Assembly: GCA_963777855.1 (NCBI GenBank) | Contig: CAVZRW010000005.1 | Coordinates: 186,001 to 250,000 of the forward strand | Source of the DNA: Prado023 sp963777855 | GTDB taxonomy: Bacteria > Actinomycetota > Actinomycetes > S36-B12 > CAIYMF01 | Direction: 5' to 3' | DNA: 64,000 nt | Shown: piece by piece, positions 1-7,756 of the stretch | Position numbering within the stretch: the stretch's first letter is position 1 | Layout: each line of letters begins with the position of its first letter | Notes under the pieces: generated by a model | Told to the model about the DNA's origin: nothing | What the model saw: only the letters and a program-made list of their open reading frames with translations | Database searches by the model: none | Position numbers and translations under genes: made by a program

Positions 1-173
1 ACGATGGCCCCGCCGTGCACGCGGCGCAGCAGGCCGGCGCGCTCGAGCGCGGTGAGGTCCCGCCGGACTGTCTCCGGGGTCACGTCGAAGGACTCGGCGA
101 GCTCGGCCACCTCCACCCGACCGGCGGTGCGCGCCCGGCTCACGATGGCCGCTTGACGCTCTTCTGCATACAT
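1..173 (-). CDS. DeoR-family transcriptional regulator (N-terminal fragment, runs off the window)
   Basis: Only the first 57 codons are visible; the gene continues left of position 1. The reading starts at an ATG (173-171) with MYAEERQAAIV, followed by a helix-turn-helix that reads FDVTPETVRRDL and then LLRRVHGGA. This is the hallmark N-terminus of DeoR/GlpR sugar-phosphate-responsive repressors. The effector domain is outside the window, so the ligand is unknown. Genes downstream to the left would be the natural candidates for control. A good sigma70-type promoter lies upstream at 206-235. The family call is firm; the target is not visible. Confidence 0.85.
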   Translation of the reverse strand, partial: MYAEERQAAIVSRARTAGRVEVAELAESFDVTPETVRRDLTALERAGLLRRVHGGAI

Positions 174-205
174 CCGGTTGCCTCCGTTTCTGTCTGCTTA
201 GCTGT

Positions 206-235
206 AGTAGACACCCGCGTTCACACAGATGTCAA
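206..235 (-). promoter_or_regulatory. Probable promoter of the deoR-type gene
   Basis: On the minus strand there is a perfect -35 hexamer TTGACA (235-230), an 18-nt spacer and a -10-like TCTACT (211-206). They lie about 33 nt upstream of the ATG. This A+T-richer patch stands out against the surrounding G+C-rich DNA. Confidence 0.5.
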
Positions 236-460
236 CACCAAACAGAAAGATTCCCACATGAATCCACAGACTCAGAAGCCGTGCGCGCGTAGCCGGGGCA
301 CGGTGGGGCCGGGTGGGGCGGCGGCGGTGAAGGGAGCGTGCGTGGGGCGGCGGGGCGGCGGGGCGGCGAGGGAGTGGCGGCTCGGCGGGTGCGGGCCGGG
401 GCGGTGGGGGGTGGGGAGGCGTGCGCGGGCGGTAGGGCGGTGGAGGGCGGGGCGTGCGCC

Positions 461-545
461 GGCGGGGCGGGGCGGGGCGGGGCGGGGGGCGTGGCGGGGG
501 CGGGGCCGGGGCGCAGGGGGCGTCGGCGGGGGCGGGGCCGTGAAC
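461..545 (+). repeat. Short-period GGGGC array, G-quadruplex-capable
   Basis: About 85 bases are built from repeated GGGGC/GGGGGC units. There are more than six runs of four or more G separated by single C or short spacers. The plus strand could fold into stacked G-quadruplexes. No coding constraint is apparent. Confidence 0.6.
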
Positions 546-786
546 GGTGAGGGTTACACCCCCACTTGTGCGGGCAACCCGCACGGATCATGGTCAACCA
601 CGCTCACAGACCCCGGGATCCGCACGCGGTCCCACCCAAGCCGAAGTCGGGCCCCGTCTCAGTGCCACCGCAACCACCTGGGCACCGCCTCGATGGAATC
701 TGCCGTCGAAACGGGGCCCAAATCCCCATCCGACGACCGCGGGCGGCCACGCGGGGCGTGGGGATGCGGGGCGCGTGGGGGCGGGG

Positions 787-1575
787 TCAGTCCTCTGTGC
801 GGGAGAGGTGCTGGGCCAGGTAGATCGGGACGATCGAGACCAGGACCAGGAACGCCGCCACCACCGCGACCAGGGGGCCCTGGCCCGGGCGGAACAGGTT
901 GGTCAGGATCCACAGCGGCAGCGTCTGGATGCCCGGCCCGGCGGTGAACGTGGTCACGATGATCTCGTCGAAGCTCAGCCCGAAGGCAAGGACGGCGCCG
1001 GCGATCAGCGCCGAGCGCAGCATCGGGAACGTGATCGACCAGTACGTGCGCGTGCGGGTCGCGCCGAGGTCCATGGAGGCCTCCTCGACGTTCGGCGACA
1101 GGCGGCGCAGTCGCGCCACCGCGTTGTTGTAGACGACCACGATCGTGAACGTGGCGTGGGCGATGATCAGCGTCGCCCACGTCAGCCCGCCGAGGTACCC
1201 GGTGAACACATTGTTGAGCGCGATGCCGGTCACGATGCCGGGCAGGGCGATGGGCAGGACCACGAGCAGCGAGATCGTGTCGCGGCCGAAGAACGCGTAG
1301 CGGCCCACCGCCTGGGCGGTGAGCGTGCCCAGCACGAGCGCGATCAGCGTGGCCACCGTGGCCAGGCCCAGCGAGGTGAGCAGCGCGGAGTGGATGGCCT
1401 CGTCACCGACGGCCTGCTGCCACCAGCGAGTGGTGAACCCCGGAGGGGGCCATACGAGCGACTCGGCCGAGGAGAACGAGTTGATCACCACGACCCCGAG
1501 GGGCACGTAGATGAAGGCCAGCACAGCTGCGGTCATCAGCGTCAGGGCGATCCGCGCGGATCGGGTGAGGTGCAT
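787..1575 (-). CDS. potC: Polyamine-type ABC transporter permease (PotC-like)
   Basis: A 262-aa inner-membrane permease of the PotB/PotC family with about six hydrophobic helices, ending just before TGA at 787. The N-terminus (ALTLMTAAVLAFIYVPLGVVVINSF) is typical of PotC. The EAA loop reads EEASMDLGATRTRTYW and contacts the ATPase. It pairs with the upstream permease to form the channel that imports spermidine/putrescine or a related cationic solute. The start ATG (1575) lies 9 bp after the potB stop, so the genes are co-transcribed and probably co-translated. The exact substrate cannot be read from the sequence. Confidence 0.9.
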   Translation of the reverse strand: MHLTRSARIALTLMTAAVLAFIYVPLGVVVINSFSSAESLVWPPPGFTTRWWQQAVGDEAIHSALLTSLGLATVATLIALVLGTLTAQAVGRYAFFGRDTISLLVVLPIALPGIVTGIALNNVFTGYLGGLTWATLIIAHATFTIVVVYNNAVARLRRLSPNVEEASMDLGATRTRTYWSITFPMLRSALIAGAVLAFGLSFDEIIVTTFTAGPGIQTLPLWILTNLFRPGQGPLVAVVAAFLVLVSIVPIYLAQHLSRTED

Positions 1576-1584
1576 CGCCGGCCC

Positions 1585-2469
1585 CTAGAGGTTGTCCAGG
1601 GCGCCGGTGCGCCGGATCGCGAGCAGGTAGACGACCATGATCAGCACCGGGATGGTGGCCATCGCAGCGGCGAACGGCAGGTTGGTCACGTAGTTCTGCT
1701 CGACCACGTTGCCGAGCATGGTGACCTTGCCGCCGACGATCTTGGCGGTGATGTAGTCCCCGAGGCTCAGCGAGAACGTGAAGATGGACCCGGCCGCCAG
1801 CGCCGGGCGGATGCCGGGCAGCACGATCGAGCGCATCGTCCGCCACGGCCGGGCGCCGAGGTCGGCGGAGGCGTCGAGGACTGAGTCGGGGAGCCGCTCG
1901 AGGCCCGCGTAGACCGGCAGGATCATGTAGGGCAGCCACAGGTAGGTGAGGGTGACGATGATCGCGACCGTGCCGAAGCCGGGGCTGTTGCCGCCGAACG
2001 GGGCGGCCAGCCACGCCACGACGCCTGTGTTGGGCTCGAGCATGGCCCGCCACGCGTAGACCTTCACCAGGTAGGAGGCCCATAGGGGTGTCACGAGCAG
2101 CGCGACCAGCAACGGACGCCACCGGCTGGGCAGCACGCGCGCGGCGAAGAACGAGACCGGCAGGGCCAGCAGGGCGCACAGCACGGTGACGGATGCGGCG
2201 ATGCCGATCGTGCGCAGCACCAGGCCGCGATAGGCCGGGGTCGTGAACAGGTTGGCGAAGTTGTCCAGCGTGAAGGAGCGCGCCACGAGGCCGGTGAAGT
2301 CGTCGACCTTCCAGAACGCCGTGACGAACAGCAGCGCCAGCGCCCCGAGGTAGGCCACCACCAGCCAGAACATGGGCAGGGCCAGCAGCCCTGTCACGCG
2401 GGCACCGGGGTGCCGGTGCAGCGCGGCGGCGCCGCGATGGGCGGGCGCCGTGTGCGGTGCGGCGGTCAT
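1585..2469 (-). CDS. potB: Polyamine-type ABC transporter permease (PotB-like)
   Basis: 294 aa starting MTAAPHTAPAHRG at ATG 2469, with GGGAGG 6-11 bases upstream. The frame is open further upstream to 2742, but that extension encodes repeated PAEQNPPSRTR-type strings from a tandem DNA repeat, so I reject it. The protein has about six membrane helices and the permease EAA motif DASADLGARPWRTMR. It is the first permease of the importer, next to potC and 3' of potD. The gap to potD holds a stem-loop and a 14-bp tandem repeat that may lower permease output relative to the binding protein. Confidence 0.9.
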   Translation of the reverse strand: MTAAPHTAPAHRGAAALHRHPGARVTGLLALPMFWLVVAYLGALALLFVTAFWKVDDFTGLVARSFTLDNFANLFTTPAYRGLVLRTIGIAASVTVLCALLALPVSFFAARVLPSRWRPLLVALLVTPLWASYLVKVYAWRAMLEPNTGVVAWLAAPFGGNSPGFGTVAIIVTLTYLWLPYMILPVYAGLERLPDSVLDASADLGARPWRTMRSIVLPGIRPALAAGSIFTFSLSLGDYITAKIVGGKVTMLGNVVEQNYVTNLPFAAAMATIPVLIMVVYLLAIRRTGALDNL

Positions 2470-2484
2470 CTGATCCTCCCCTCG

Positions 2485-2583
2485 GGGTTCTGCTCGGCCG
2501 GGTTCTGCTCGGCGGGTTCTGCTCGGCGGGTTCTGCTCGGCGGGTTCGCTCGGCCGGGTTCTGCTCGGCGGGTTCTGCTCGGC
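2485..2583. repeat. Tandem 14-bp repeat (about 7 copies) between potD and potB
   Basis: The unit GGGTTCTGCTCGGC (plus strand) is repeated head to tail about seven times. Copies one and five are followed by one extra C, and the fifth copy lacks a T, so the array does not keep a codon frame. It ends about 15 bp upstream of the potB start. It has no spacers and so is not a CRISPR array. Confidence 0.85.
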
Positions 2584-2620
2584 GGGATGGCCGAGGCGGG
2601 CGCGGCCAGGCTGGCCGGGG

Positions 2621-2652
2621 CTGTGGGGGCGGGCGGATCCCCGCCCCCACAG
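2621..2652 (-). terminator. Strong intra-operon stem-loop after potD
   Basis: A perfect 13-bp stem (2621-2633 CTGTGGGGGCGGG pairs with 2640-2652) with a 6-nt loop lies 11 bp beyond the potD stop. No T-tract follows on the minus strand. It is more likely a partial terminator or 3'-end stabiliser that keeps binding-protein mRNA above permease mRNA, as in many ABC importer operons. That role is inference. Confidence 0.65.
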
Positions 2653-2663
2653 GCCCACTCGGG

Positions 2664-3845
2664 TCAGGCGCGCAGGGCGCTCCAGGCCTCGGTCCACTTG
2701 GCGTAGGGCACGCACTGGACGTCCGTCCGGCCGTCGAGGCACTTCGTGCTCGGCGTGTTCCAGTAGTAGACGTTCTTCCAGTACTCGGCATCGGCGGCGT
2801 GGTAGGTGTCGCAGAAGGCCTTGTCCGAGGTCAGCTCGCAGGACTTCGCGTTGGCCGGGGCCTCACCGAAGTACTCCGCCACCGCGGCGTTGGTCTGCGG
2901 CGAGACGATCCAGTCCAGCCACTTGTACGAGCAGTTGATGTTCTTGGCGTCCTTGGCCACCATCCAGGTGTCCGACCAGCCGGTCGCGCCCTCATCGGGC
3001 TTGACCGACTCGACCGGGGCCTTCGCGATGGAGTTCACGATGACCTGCCACGAGGTGCCCAGTGCGGTCGTCCCGCTCTCGAGGGCCGAGATCGCCTTGG
3101 TGTAGTCCGACCAGTACTCGCTGATGATCGGCTTCTGGGCCTCGAGGACCTTGATCGCGGCGTCGAACTGGGTCTGGTCCAGCGCGTAGGGGTCCTTGAT
3201 CCCGAGCTCGGGCTGGGTGGTCATCAGGTACAGCGCCGCGTCCGCGATGTAGATCGGGGAGTCGTAGGCGGTCACCTTGCCGGCGTACGGCGAGGCCGGG
3301 TCGAAGGTGTCCTTCCACGAGGTCGGCGTCTCGGTGACCACGTCGGAACGGTAGGCAAGCACGTTGGCACCACGGCCGTGCGGGACGCCGTAGTTGACCC
3401 CGTCGACGGTGTTCCACGGCTGGTCCTTGAGGTCCGGGAAGATGTCGGCGTAGTTGGGCACCAGCGAGGTGTTCACCGGCTGGACGCTGTCGCCGGCGAT
3501 CAGGCGCAGGGTCGCGTCCCCGGAGGCCGAGACCACGTCCCAGCCACCGCCCTGCATGAGCTTGACGGCCTCGTCCGAGGTGCCGAACTCCTTCAGGTTG
3601 ACCTTGCAGCCGGTTGTCGACTCGAACTCGGTCACCCAGTCCACGCCGTTGTCGGGATCCTGCACGACGTAGCCGGGCCAGGCGAGGATGTTGACCGCGC
3701 CCTCCCCCTCACCGACCGGACCGGCGAACCCGGTCGGGGCCGGGCTGGCGGCACCGTCGGAGTCCGATGACGAGCTGCAGCCCGTGGCAAGCAGCACCAG
3801 CGCGGCACTGGCCGCCGCGGCCTTGAACAGACGCGTAGTGCGCAC
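2664..3845 (-). CDS. potD: Polyamine-type ABC transporter substrate-binding lipoprotein (PotD-like)
   Basis: 393 aa. The GTG start at 3845 is set by AAGGAGG six bases upstream. The N-terminus is a lipoprotein signal with lipobox LLATGC (Cys23), followed by a Ser-rich linker. The mature part resembles family 1 polyamine/iron-type solute-binding proteins: VNILAWPGYV at the start, then FGTSDEAVKLMQGGGWDVV, and near the C-terminus KWLDWIVSPQTNAAVAEYFGEAPAN. It captures the solute outside the membrane and delivers it to PotB/PotC. It follows potA by 61 bp and is separated from potB by a stem-loop. The substrate is inferred from family only. Confidence 0.9.
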   Translation of the reverse strand: MRTTRLFKAAAASAALVLLATGCSSSSDSDGAASPAPTGFAGPVGEGEGAVNILAWPGYVVQDPDNGVDWVTEFESTTGCKVNLKEFGTSDEAVKLMQGGGWDVVSASGDATLRLIAGDSVQPVNTSLVPNYADIFPDLKDQPWNTVDGVNYGVPHGRGANVLAYRSDVVTETPTSWKDTFDPASPYAGKVTAYDSPIYIADAALYLMTTQPELGIKDPYALDQTQFDAAIKVLEAQKPIISEYWSDYTKAISALESGTTALGTSWQVIVNSIAKAPVESVKPDEGATGWSDTWMVAKDAKNINCSYKWLDWIVSPQTNAAVAEYFGEAPANAKSCELTSDKAFCDTYHAADAEYWKNVYYWNTPSTKCLDGRTDVQCVPYAKWTEAWSALRA

Positions 3846-3906
3846 CTGCGACCTCCTTGTGTTGGGTCATCCGCCGCACGACGCGACGGAAGCGTGAGGG
3901 ATCGGG

Positions 3907-4956
3907 CTACGCGCCGATCCGGGTCTCGTTCTCGCGGCTCCACACGAGGGTGACTCCCTGGCCCCGGAGGGCCCCGGCGTCCCCGCGCGGCCGGGTCAGG
4001 TTCTGCTCGAGGGCCACGAGCTGGCCGCCGGCAGCGAGGTCCACGAGGAACCGGGTCGCCGAGCCGACGTAGATGACCTCGCGGACCGTGCCGGCCACCG
4101 CGTGCTCCCCCTCGGCGGCCGGGGTCCCCGGGGAGGTGACGCGGATCTTCTCGGGGCGCACCGACACGACCTCGTCATGGCCCAGGACCGCCCGCGACGC
4201 GGCCCCCTCGAGGAGGTTCGAGGTACCCACGAACCCGGCCACGAAGCGTGTCTGCGGCTTCTCGTACACCTCGGCCGGGGTGCCGACCTGCTCGATCCGC
4301 CCCGCATTGAACACGGCGATGCGGTCGCTCATGGTCAGCGCCTCCTCCTGGTCGTGGGTGACGAAGACGAAGGTGATGCCGACCTCGCGCTGGATCGCCT
4401 TGAGCTCGACCTGCATCTGCTCGCGCAGCTTGAGGTCCAGGGCGCCCAACGGCTCGTCGAGGAGCAGCACCTTCGGCCGGTTGACCAGGGCTCGGGCCAG
4501 GGCCACGCGCTGGCGCTGGCCACCGGAGAGCTGGGTCGGCCGGCGGTCGCCGAGGCTGCCGAGCCGCACCGACTCGAGCGCCTCGGCCACCCGCGCACGA
4601 CGCTCGGCCTTGGCCACCTTGGCCACCTTGAGCCCGTACTCGATGTTCTGCGCCACGGTCATGTGCCCGAACAGCGCGTAGTCCTGGAAGACGGTGTTCA
4701 CGTTGCGGTCGAAGGGTGCCCGGTGGGTCACGTCCTGCCCGGCGAGCTCGATCGTTCCGGCGGTGGGCAGCTCGAAGCCGGCGATCATGCGCAGGACCGT
4801 GGTCTTGCCCGAGCCCGAGGGCCCCAGCAGGGTCAGGAACTCACCGTCGAGCACGTCGAGGTCGACGCCGTCGACGGCCGCCACGGCGGAGGCCCCGCTG
4901 CCGAACTGCTTGCGCAGGCCGCGGAGGCTGATCGCGACCTCGGAGGTGGGAGACAT
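3907..4956 (-). CDS. potA: Polyamine-type ABC transporter ATP-binding protein (PotA-like)
   Basis: 349 aa, taken from ATG 4956 (MSPTSEVAISLRGL); the longer open frame upstream has no conserved sequence. Walker A GPSGSGKTT is at 45-53, Q-loop Gln91, signature LSGGQ at 143-147, Walker B LLLDEP at 164-169 and the switch His201. After about residue 235 there is a TOBE-type regulatory domain (SVRPEKIRV, then ARFLVDL-like strands), normal for PotA/UgpC importer ATPases. It powers the PotB/PotC channel. It is first in the operon potA-potD-potB-potC, preceded by a 250-bp gap where the promoter must lie. Confidence 0.92.
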   Translation of the reverse strand: MSPTSEVAISLRGLRKQFGSGASAVAAVDGVDLDVLDGEFLTLLGPSGSGKTTVLRMIAGFELPTAGTIELAGQDVTHRAPFDRNVNTVFQDYALFGHMTVAQNIEYGLKVAKVAKAERRARVAEALESVRLGSLGDRRPTQLSGGQRQRVALARALVNRPKVLLLDEPLGALDLKLREQMQVELKAIQREVGITFVFVTHDQEEALTMSDRIAVFNAGRIEQVGTPAEVYEKPQTRFVAGFVGTSNLLEGAASRAVLGHDEVVSVRPEKIRVTSPGTPAAEGEHAVAGTVREVIYVGSATRFLVDLAAGGQLVALEQNLTRPRGDAGALRGQGVTLVWSRENETRIGA

Positions 4957-5206
4957 CGGACCGCCCTGGTGACCGGAAGGGGGGACTCGGGACCTTGGTC
5001 CCGTGCTGTGGGGCGCACTGTAGGGGCGCGGGCCGGCTACCGACAAGTCGACACGACGGATTCCGTGTTCCCTCTCCGGAATCTGCTGGCTTTCCGTGGT
5101 GCGCGGACAGCGACGCCGCTGTTTCCCTCGAATCACGGGCAGGTCGCCGCGGATTCCGATACCACTCGGTTGCACCGGCCCAGCCGACAGCCTGCGCGCT
5201 GGCCCG

Positions 5207-5965
5207 CTACAGCCGACCGGCCTCGTGCACGCGGCGCAGGAAGTCCTGCGTGCGGGGGTCCTGGGGGGCATGCAGCACCTGGTCGGGCGTGCCCCGCTCG
5301 ACGATCGTGCCCGCGGACAGGAAGCACACCTCGTCGGCCACCTGGGCGGCGAAGCCCATCTCGTGGGTGGCGATGACCATGGTCATGCCCTCCCCCTTGA
5401 GTTCGCGGACGGTGGCCAGCACCTCGTTGACCAGCACAGGGTCCAGCGCGGAGGTGACCTCGTCCATGAGCATCAGCCGCGGGGAGACCGCCAGCGAGCG
5501 CACGATCGCCACCCGCTGCTGCTGCCCGCCGGAGAGCCGGTCGGGGTACTGCCTGGCCTTGTCGGCCAGGCCGAACCGCTCGAGCAGCTCGAGCCCCGCG
5601 GCCTCGGCCTGCGCGCGGCCGCGGCCGTGCACCCGCCGGGGCGCCAGCGTGATGTTGTCCAGGACCGTCAGGTGGGGGAACAGGTTGAAGGACTGGAACA
5701 CCATGCCGATCTGGCGACGCACCGCATCGGGGTCGACCTCCGGGTCGGTGATGTCCCATCCGTCGAGGCGGATCACGCCGTCGTCGACCCGGGTGAGCAG
5801 GTTGATGCACCGCAGCAGCGTCGACTTGCCCGACCCGGAGGCGCCGATGAGCACCGTGACCGTGTGCTCGGGGACCTCGAGGGAGACCCCGCGCAGCACC
5901 AGCTCAGCGCCGAAGGACTTGTGCACCTCGGCGACCGCGAGCCGCGGGGTGGGCCGGGCGCTCAC
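5207..5965 (-). CDS. Polar amino acid ABC transporter ATP-binding protein (GlnQ-type)
   Basis: 252 aa from GTG 5965, which overlaps the permease stop (GTGA). Walker A GASGSGKST is at about 41-49, followed by the Q-loop region GMVFQSFNLFPHLTVLDN, signature LSGGQQQRVAIVRSL, Walker B LMLMDEVTSALDP and the switch His in ATHEMGFA. The length and motif spellings are those of the GlnQ/HisP/ArtP group that import polar amino acids. It is the last gene of glnH-glnP-glnQ-like genes transcribed leftward. The next gene, potA, is 250 bp away and probably a separate transcription unit. Specificity for one amino acid cannot be assigned. Confidence 0.93.
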   Translation of the reverse strand: MSARPTPRLAVAEVHKSFGAELVLRGVSLEVPEHTVTVLIGASGSGKSTLLRCINLLTRVDDGVIRLDGWDITDPEVDPDAVRRQIGMVFQSFNLFPHLTVLDNITLAPRRVHGRGRAQAEAAGLELLERFGLADKARQYPDRLSGGQQQRVAIVRSLAVSPRLMLMDEVTSALDPVLVNEVLATVRELKGEGMTMVIATHEMGFAAQVADEVCFLSAGTIVERGTPDQVLHAPQDPRTQDFLRRVHEAGRL

Positions 5966-6825
5966 TGCGTGCCCTGCTGGTTCTGCCGCTGGATGGAGCG
6001 CAGCATGATCCGGTCGGTGATCCGGGTCAGCGGGATCGTCAGGAGCAGGAACAGGATCGCCGCGACGACGTACGGGGTGTAGTTGAACGAGCGCGAGGAC
6101 TCGATCTGGGCGGCCCGGATCGCATCGATCACCCCGAGGACCGACACCAGGCCGGTGTCCTTGAGCAGGGAGATGAAGTCGTTGAGCAGCGGGGGCACGA
6201 CGCGGCGGATCCCCTGCGGGAGCACCACGTGGCGCAGGGTCTGGCGCCGAGGTCAGCCCCAACGAGCGGGCCGCGGCCGACTGGCTCGGGTGCACCGAGA
6301 GGATCCCGCTGCGCAACACCTCGGCCACGTAGGCCGAGTAGGTCAGCACGATCGCCGTGGTGCCCAGCACCACCACCGAGTTGGTCACCCCCGACAGGCC
6401 GAGCGCGGGGACGCCGAACCCGATGAGCAGGATCACCAGCAGGGTGGGCACGCCGCGGAAGAGGTCGACGTAGGCCGTCGCCAGCAGCCTCAGTGGGGCC
6501 AGGGCCGCGCCGACGAGGTGCGCACCAGCGCCAGGGCCAGGCCGATGATCGCGATGCTGATGGAGGAGACGATGGTCAGCCGGATGTTGAGCAGCAGGCC
6601 CTCGAAGATGAAGGGCAGCACCTCACGGCCATAGGACCAGTCGAAGAACGTCTCCTGGACCACCGGCCACCCGGGCGAGGTGACGACCAGGGCGACCAGC
6701 ACCCCGATCACCAGGAGCGTGGAGACCGTCGCGACCCCGGCACGCCGGCGACTCTGCCGCCGGCGCACCTCGCGTCGGCGCAGCTCCTCGGCGCTGGGGC
6801 TCACCTGGCCCGGGACCTGCGTCAC
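5962..6825 (-). CDS. Polar amino acid ABC transporter permease (two compensating frameshifts in this sequence)
   Basis: Read through, the gene encodes about 287 aa from GTG 6825: VTQVPGQVSPSAEEL, then membrane helices. The HisM/GlnP signature is visible as DLFRGVPTLL, then SAYVAEVLRSGI, then VLPQGIRRVVPPLLNDFISLLKDTGL. The three pieces are in different frames. One base is missing near 6502-6504 (a GGG run) and one is extra near 6244-6248, so the total length stays a multiple of three. The cleanest reading is two sequencing indels rather than a dead gene, because both outer parts and the middle are fully conserved. The TGA overlaps the ATPase GTG. Confidence 0.85.
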
Positions 6826-6834
6826 GTACCGGCG

Positions 6835-7697
6835 TTACTTCAGCGTGGGTGCGGTGGCGTCGGGCAGCCAGGTGGTGGCCAGCTGGTCAGCGTGCCGTCG
6901 GCGCGCAGCTGGTCGATCACCTGGGTGGTGCAGGCCGTCAGCGGGCTGCCCTTGCCCATCAGGATGCCGTACTGGTCGGTGGCGGTGCCCTCGGCCGGCG
7001 GCAGCTGACCCACGACGGTTCCGCCGTCCACCTCGAAGTTGACCAGGTAGAACGCGGTGGGAAGGTCGACCACGATGCCGTCGATCTGGCCGTTCTTCAG
7101 GGCGCTGACCGCGGTGGCGTTGTCGTTGAACGTGGCCACGTCCTGGGTCGGGGCGATCACGGCCTGCGCGGCGTCCAGCGAGGTGGACCCGATGGCCGCG
7201 CCGAGCTTGGCGTCCTTGAGCTCGGCGATGGTCGTGGCCCCGGCGATCGGTGAGCCCTTGGAGGCCACCACCGCCTGGGGGGCGTCGTAGTAGGACGAGG
7301 AGAAGTCGACGGCCTTCTGGCGGTCCGGGGTGATCGTGAACTGCTGGATGTTCCAGTCGAAGTCCTTGGCCCCGGGGGCGATCGCCCCGTCGAAGGTGGT
7401 GCGCACCCACTTCACGTCGGCCTTGTCGTAGCCCAGCTTCTCGGCGGCGGCGTAGGCCACGGCCGCCTCGAAGCCCTCCCCGGACTCGGGGGCGTCGTTC
7501 TTGACCCACGGCTCGTAGGCCGGCTGGCCCGTGGCCACGACCAGCGTGCCCGGGGTCAGCGTGGTCAGCGAGTCCTTGGTGCACGTCAGCGTCGAGGCCG
7601 AGGCGCTGGCGTCCGCCGCCGAGTCGCTGCTCGGCGCGCAGGCGGTCAGGGCCAGGCCGGCGACGGCCAGGGCGGGCAGCAGGCGGGAGCGGTTCAT
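6835..7697 (-). CDS. Polar amino acid ABC transporter substrate-binding lipoprotein (one frameshift near the 3' end)
   Basis: About 287 aa from ATG 7697 with GGAGGA upstream. The signal peptide ends in lipobox LTAC (Cys20), followed by a Ser/Ala-rich linker. The mature domain follows the SBP family 3 pattern: GTLVVATGQPAYEPW, GFEAAVAYAAAEKLGY, then DGAIAPGAKDFDWNIQQFTITPDR. Near 6885 a base appears to be missing. Restoring it gives the expected ending QLATTWLPDATAPTLK and TAA at 6837-6835, 10 bp before the permease start. Without it the frame runs to an unrelated tail. It is first in its operon and sets the ligand, which I cannot name. Confidence 0.88.
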
Positions 7698-7756
7698 GGG
7701 TCCTCCGTGAGTGGGCGCTGGCCGAAAGATACCTGTTCGTGCCCGCAGGCCCCGAA

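Larger units (their letters stand above)
174..786. other. 613-bp intergenic region with G-run array and hairpins
   Basis: No convincing gene is present. Long open frames here come from low-complexity GC-rich sequence and encode only Pro/Arg/Ala or Gly/Arg strings. It holds the deoR promoter (206-235), a dense G-run stretch on the plus strand (about 300-545), a perfect 7-bp stem with a 3-nt loop (568-574/578-584, GTGCGGG/CCCGCAC), and a 9-bp inverted repeat GGGCCCCGT/ACGGGGCCC (649-657/711-719). The last two lie downstream of potC and could end its transcript, but neither is followed by a T-tract. Confidence 0.6.

Noticed and set aside
198..597. Minus-strand frames of about 120-130 codons in the first intergenic region
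   Set aside because: They encode almost only Pro, Arg and Ala because of the G-run array; no start signal or conserved sequence.
547..1884. Long plus-strand open frame of about 445 codons over the potC/potB region
   Set aside because: It is antisense to two well-conserved permeases, is rich in Arg/Gly/Asp, and has no family similarity. Such frames are routine in 72% G+C DNA.
2485..2583. Possible CRISPR array
   Set aside because: The 14-bp units are contiguous with no spacers, and there are no cas genes.
2470..2742. Upstream extension of potB
   Set aside because: It would translate the tandem repeat and overlap potD. A good ribosome-binding site supports ATG 2469.
4957..5206. Riboswitch or leader element before potA
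   Set aside because: I looked for conserved riboswitch cores and long stems in the 250-bp gap and saw none.
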